Of a DNA stretch of 64,000 nt, positions 60,900-64,000 are shown one piece after another (within the stretch, counting starts at the first letter, position 1; every line of letters begins with the position of its first letter). The stretch covers positions 59,895,481-59,959,480 of the forward strand of contig CM060307.1 of NCBI GenBank assembly GCA_030674185.1, in the 5' to 3' direction. The stretch comes from Monoplex corrugatus (taxonomy: Eukaryota; Mollusca; Gastropoda; Littorinimorpha; Ranellidae). A program made the position numbers and the translations under genes. The notes beneath the pieces are model-generated. The model saw only the letters and a program-made list of their open reading frames with translations. It did no database searches and was not told the origin of the DNA.

Positions 60900-61865
60900 T
60901 AAAGCTGTTTTTCAGGCTGCAGTTTATAGGTGGGTGTCATTCTTTAAAGACGGACGAAATGACGTTAAAGGCAAGCGTAATCCCAGAAGGCCAGTTGAAG
61001 CTACTGACCAGAACATTTTCCAAAAGTTACGACAAATTTTGAATAAAGACTGACGAATAACGTGTCAAGAAATCGCTCGTGACACTGGTATTGTTGCCGA
61101 TCAGTTCATGCGACTCTAACAAGTAAATTTCGAACAAAACGTGTTGCAGCAGGGAGGTCCGGCACTGTCTCATTGAAAACCACAAACGGGCGCACATCAC
61201 TGCTTTTGAGACTCTGTTGAACACTTAACAATAATGAAGGTGACAGCTTTTTAAATCAGATACTTATTATTGACGAAATCTGGGCGTTAGAAGCTGTGAG
61301 CTAGAATTCAAAACAAAATCATCAGTTGCACATTTCCAGTCCCTCAAAGGCCCATCAAGGTCAAAAGAAAACAAAGAAATTTAACTATGATCATGGTATG
61401 TGCCTTTAAGAACAAAGGTATATTGAAAATGCATCGTTTTCCAATGGGACAAACTGTTAGTCAAGCCTACAAAAGGAAAAGGATGCTTCTGAAGAAAAAG
61501 GATACGCAGACCTGCAATTCCAAAGAAACTTAAAACACTGTTAAATGATTCGCCAATAATACATGACAACTCATCTTGCAACAGAGCAAACAGAGTAACG
61601 TCCTTTATGACGTCTTTCAATGGGACGCTCTGCCACAATCCGCCTATTCGGTAAATACCAGTCTTCCAGACTTTGATCTATTCTCCTAGTTTAAAGGACT
61701 CCTTTATGGCATGTGTTTCTATGATTCAGATGACTTGGAAGTGGAGGTGATCAAACACGTACCACACATCAACTGTGCTTGCCTGGCAACAGGCATTTTG
61801 GACCTTCTCAGCATATGAGAATAGACCATTCTTTGAAGAAGGGATGTTATATCAAAGGAGCATAG
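60900..61865 (+). pseudogene. mariner-like transposase relic
   Basis: Plus-strand fragments in order: VYRWVSFFKDGRNDVKG, ATDQNIFQKLRQILNKD, a stop, RITCQEIARDTGIV. Further on are NNEGDSFLNQILIIDEIWA (position of the first catalytic Asp), PVFQTLIYSPSLKDSFMACV and RSIERILT. This order follows mariner transposases. Stops and frameshifts are frequent and no terminal inverted repeats were found. Confidence 0.55.
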
Positions 61866-61870
61866 AAAGG

Positions 61871-62270
61871 ATTCTCACTACTTATTGGAAGACCCTCGTC
61901 CTCTAGATATATTCTCATTATTTATTGGAAGACCCTCGTCCTCTAGACATATTCTCATTATTTATTGGAAGACCCTCGTCCTCTAGACATATTCTCATTA
62001 TTCATTGGAAGACCCTCGTCCTCTAGACATATTCGCATTATTTATTGGAAGACCCTCGTCCTCTAGATATATTCTGACTATTAATTGGAAGATCTTCATC
62101 CTCTAGACATATTCTCACTATTTATTGGAAGGCCCTCGTCCTCTAGACATATTCTCATTATTTATTGAAAGACTCTCGTCCTCTAGACATATTCTCATTA
62201 TTTATTGAAAGACTGTCGTCCTCTAGACATATTCTCATTACTTATTGGAAGACCCTCGTCCTCTACACAT
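61871..62270. repeat. 10 x 40-bp minisatellite
   Basis: Ten contiguous units of ATTCTCATTATTTATTGGAA followed by a GACCCTCGTCCTCTAGACAT-like half, every 40 bp from 61871 to 62270. Most differ at one to four positions; unit 6 is the most diverged. Confidence 0.97.
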
Positions 62271-62760
62271 TTTTTTTTTATAAATATTGCTTTCGTGTGT
62301 ACATTTTAATGTCCGACAGTATATGAGCATACATCTGGGTGTGCGTGTGTGTGCATAGATGTCGGGCTGGTAAAGCTTATAGAGCGTAAAAGGAAGGGGA
62401 ATGGCGATGCCGAAGACTCACAGAGTGGCAGGATGTGGAGGTCAGCCGCCATTATAAGGTTACTGGTCAAAGACAGTCCACAGCGTACTTTTCACTGTAC
62501 CACTTATGTCTGCACACTGTACTGTTACCACAGACGTCTTATATAGGATGTCTGTGGGTGTTACCATGGCGAGTTAAATAGCAATTAATTGCAGTAATCG
62601 TGATAGCGAAGACAATCGGTAAAAAGGAATGATTTTCTACAAGTAACTATTGTATTTCCATCTTTGTTTATATATAGTTGTATTAGTGTATTATAGGATT
62701 TTATTCGCTTAAATGCAGGGGCATATAACAGGTGTAAGTTTATTATGAGAATGTAGCAGT

Positions 62761-62852
62761 TGTGTGTGTGTGTGTGTGTGTTGTGTGTGTGTGTGTGTGG
62801 TGTGTGTGTGTGTGCGCGCGCGCGCGCGCGCGCGTGTTGTGTGTGTGTGTGT

Positions 62853-62891
<39 letters not shown>

Positions 62892-62908
62892 TGTGTGTTG
62901 TGTGTGTG

Positions 62909-62977
<69 letters not shown>

Positions 62978-62988
62978 TGAGTGTACAT
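62761..62988. repeat. (GT)n microsatellite with (GC)n island
   Basis: TG repeats with a GCGCGCGCGC core at about 62814-62834. Confidence 0.97.
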
Positions 62989-63589
62989 ATATATAAACGA
63001 CGTAAACATTTTCGAATATGAGCTGGCCAGGTCCTGCGGTCCTACCTAGACTATATATTTTTTTCTGAATCTTGTATTAGTATTGTATCAGTCTATCAAT
63101 GGAACCATCTTGGTTACACTGAAATGACTTGTGTACCAGTGTACCTTACCTTCAAAGAAAAGAACAAAATGAATAAAGTGAATAAACACATAAATGAAGG
63201 ACTGGATCAAAACACCATCAACCATTAAATATAAACTTTTCTGACGTCACAGACCCCCCCCCCCCCCCAATCAATACACAAAGCCTCCGCTTCCTATCAA
63301 CAAGATGAAAACACAATTTCCTTAATCACAGCCCCTCCAGTCAGTCGTCCACATCCGAGGGAAGAAAAAAGAAAGAAGACAGAAATAAAATAAATAAATA
63401 AATAAGTAAACACACAAGTAAGAAATGAGAAATAACAAATAACAGTAAATACGGACACACACACACACATACACACCCACATGTGCACGCGCGCGTGCAC
63501 ACATACATACACACTTACACAGCATGATGGCCGACAACGATGAAAAAGACAACAAACAAACAAACAAAAACAGCAAACACACATATACA

Positions 63590-63593
<4 letters not shown>

Positions 63594-63674
<81 letters not shown>
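63594..63674. repeat. (CA)n microsatellite
   Basis: Pure AC over about 80 bp. A shorter CA/CGCG cluster lies at 63456-63520. Confidence 0.97.
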
Positions 63675-63675
<1 letters not shown>

Positions 63676-63810
63676 AACCAACACCGATGCAGAAGATAAA
63701 ACAAAACAAAAAGGAGGCACCAGTCGGGAAAAAATATAGATGTCAAAAGAGACTTTCAGAGTTTGCACCGCAAACGTAATTTATGTATGATGTTGACCCG
63801 GTTGCATTAA

Positions 63811-63993
63811 CCCTTTGACTCCCGCATCATATCCATCAGCACCATGCATTGTCAACCATGCTAGCGGAGCAAAAACTTAACTCTTTGACTCTCACCCTAT
63901 TCATTGGCTTCCTGCATGAAGTTATTGGATAGGGTGAGGGAGTCAAACGGTTACGTTTTTGCAGTCCGTGGGTAGAGTGCGGGAGTCAAAGGG
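63811..63993. mobile_element. 183-bp piggyBac-type MITE
   Basis: TTAA at 63807-63810 and 63994-63997. The ends CCCTTTGACTCCCGCA (left and, inverted, right) match perfectly over 16 bp. An inner second inverted pair (AACTCTTTGACTCTCACCCT and AGGGTGAGGGAGTCAAACGG) makes it a double hairpin. It resembles the TTAA elements in the RIF1 introns only in overall design. Confidence 0.8.
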
Positions 63994-64000
63994 TTAATGT

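Overview
This is eukaryotic DNA: spliced genes with GT-AG introns, long microsatellites, SINEs and DNA transposons. Several dispersed repeats look like the tRNA-derived SINEs common in gastropod genomes (recalled from memory, not searched), so a gastropod mollusc is the best guess. There are no operons, ribosome binding sites or bacterial features.

Host gene (about 1-36 kb, minus strand). Ten coding exons between 33369 and 271 join in perfect reading phase into the first ~472 residues of a protein recognisable as RIF1, the HEAT-repeat replication-timing and DNA-repair regulator. The rest of the gene lies left of base 1. Its introns are bloated by mobile elements.

Mobile elements in the RIF1 introns: two TTAA-flanked piggyBac-like relics (2124-3216, 4463-5940); a nest of a piggyBac with a broken transposase (7476-10215) inside another TTAA element (7325-10701), with a 5'-truncated LINE inside the transposase gene (7790-8297); a dead BED-finger hAT element (14335-18490); and a 6378-bp transposon (19850-26227) with perfect 20-bp terminal inverted repeats, a 7-bp target duplication and an intact three-exon gene for a 1199-residue protein. 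That protein has a long coiled coil, a candidate split DDE catalytic core and a C-terminal Tudor/chromo-like domain. A second element (28355-30772) has the same 5'-TAGGT termini, a 7-bp duplication and a matching 3' subterminal block, so the two define a family. I do not recognise the superfamily; this is the main discovery candidate.

Right part (about 36-64 kb): mostly intergenic. It holds a Tc1 element killed by two C-to-T stops (37287-38916), a ~165-bp-period satellite (about 40.2-41.13 kb), MITEs, a 591-bp retroposon family, a ~105-bp dispersed repeat seen six times, three tandem tRNA-Ile-like units, a mariner relic, a 10 x 40-bp minisatellite, and many (GT)n, (GA)n and (AATAT)n tracts. 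I could not support a host protein-coding gene there.
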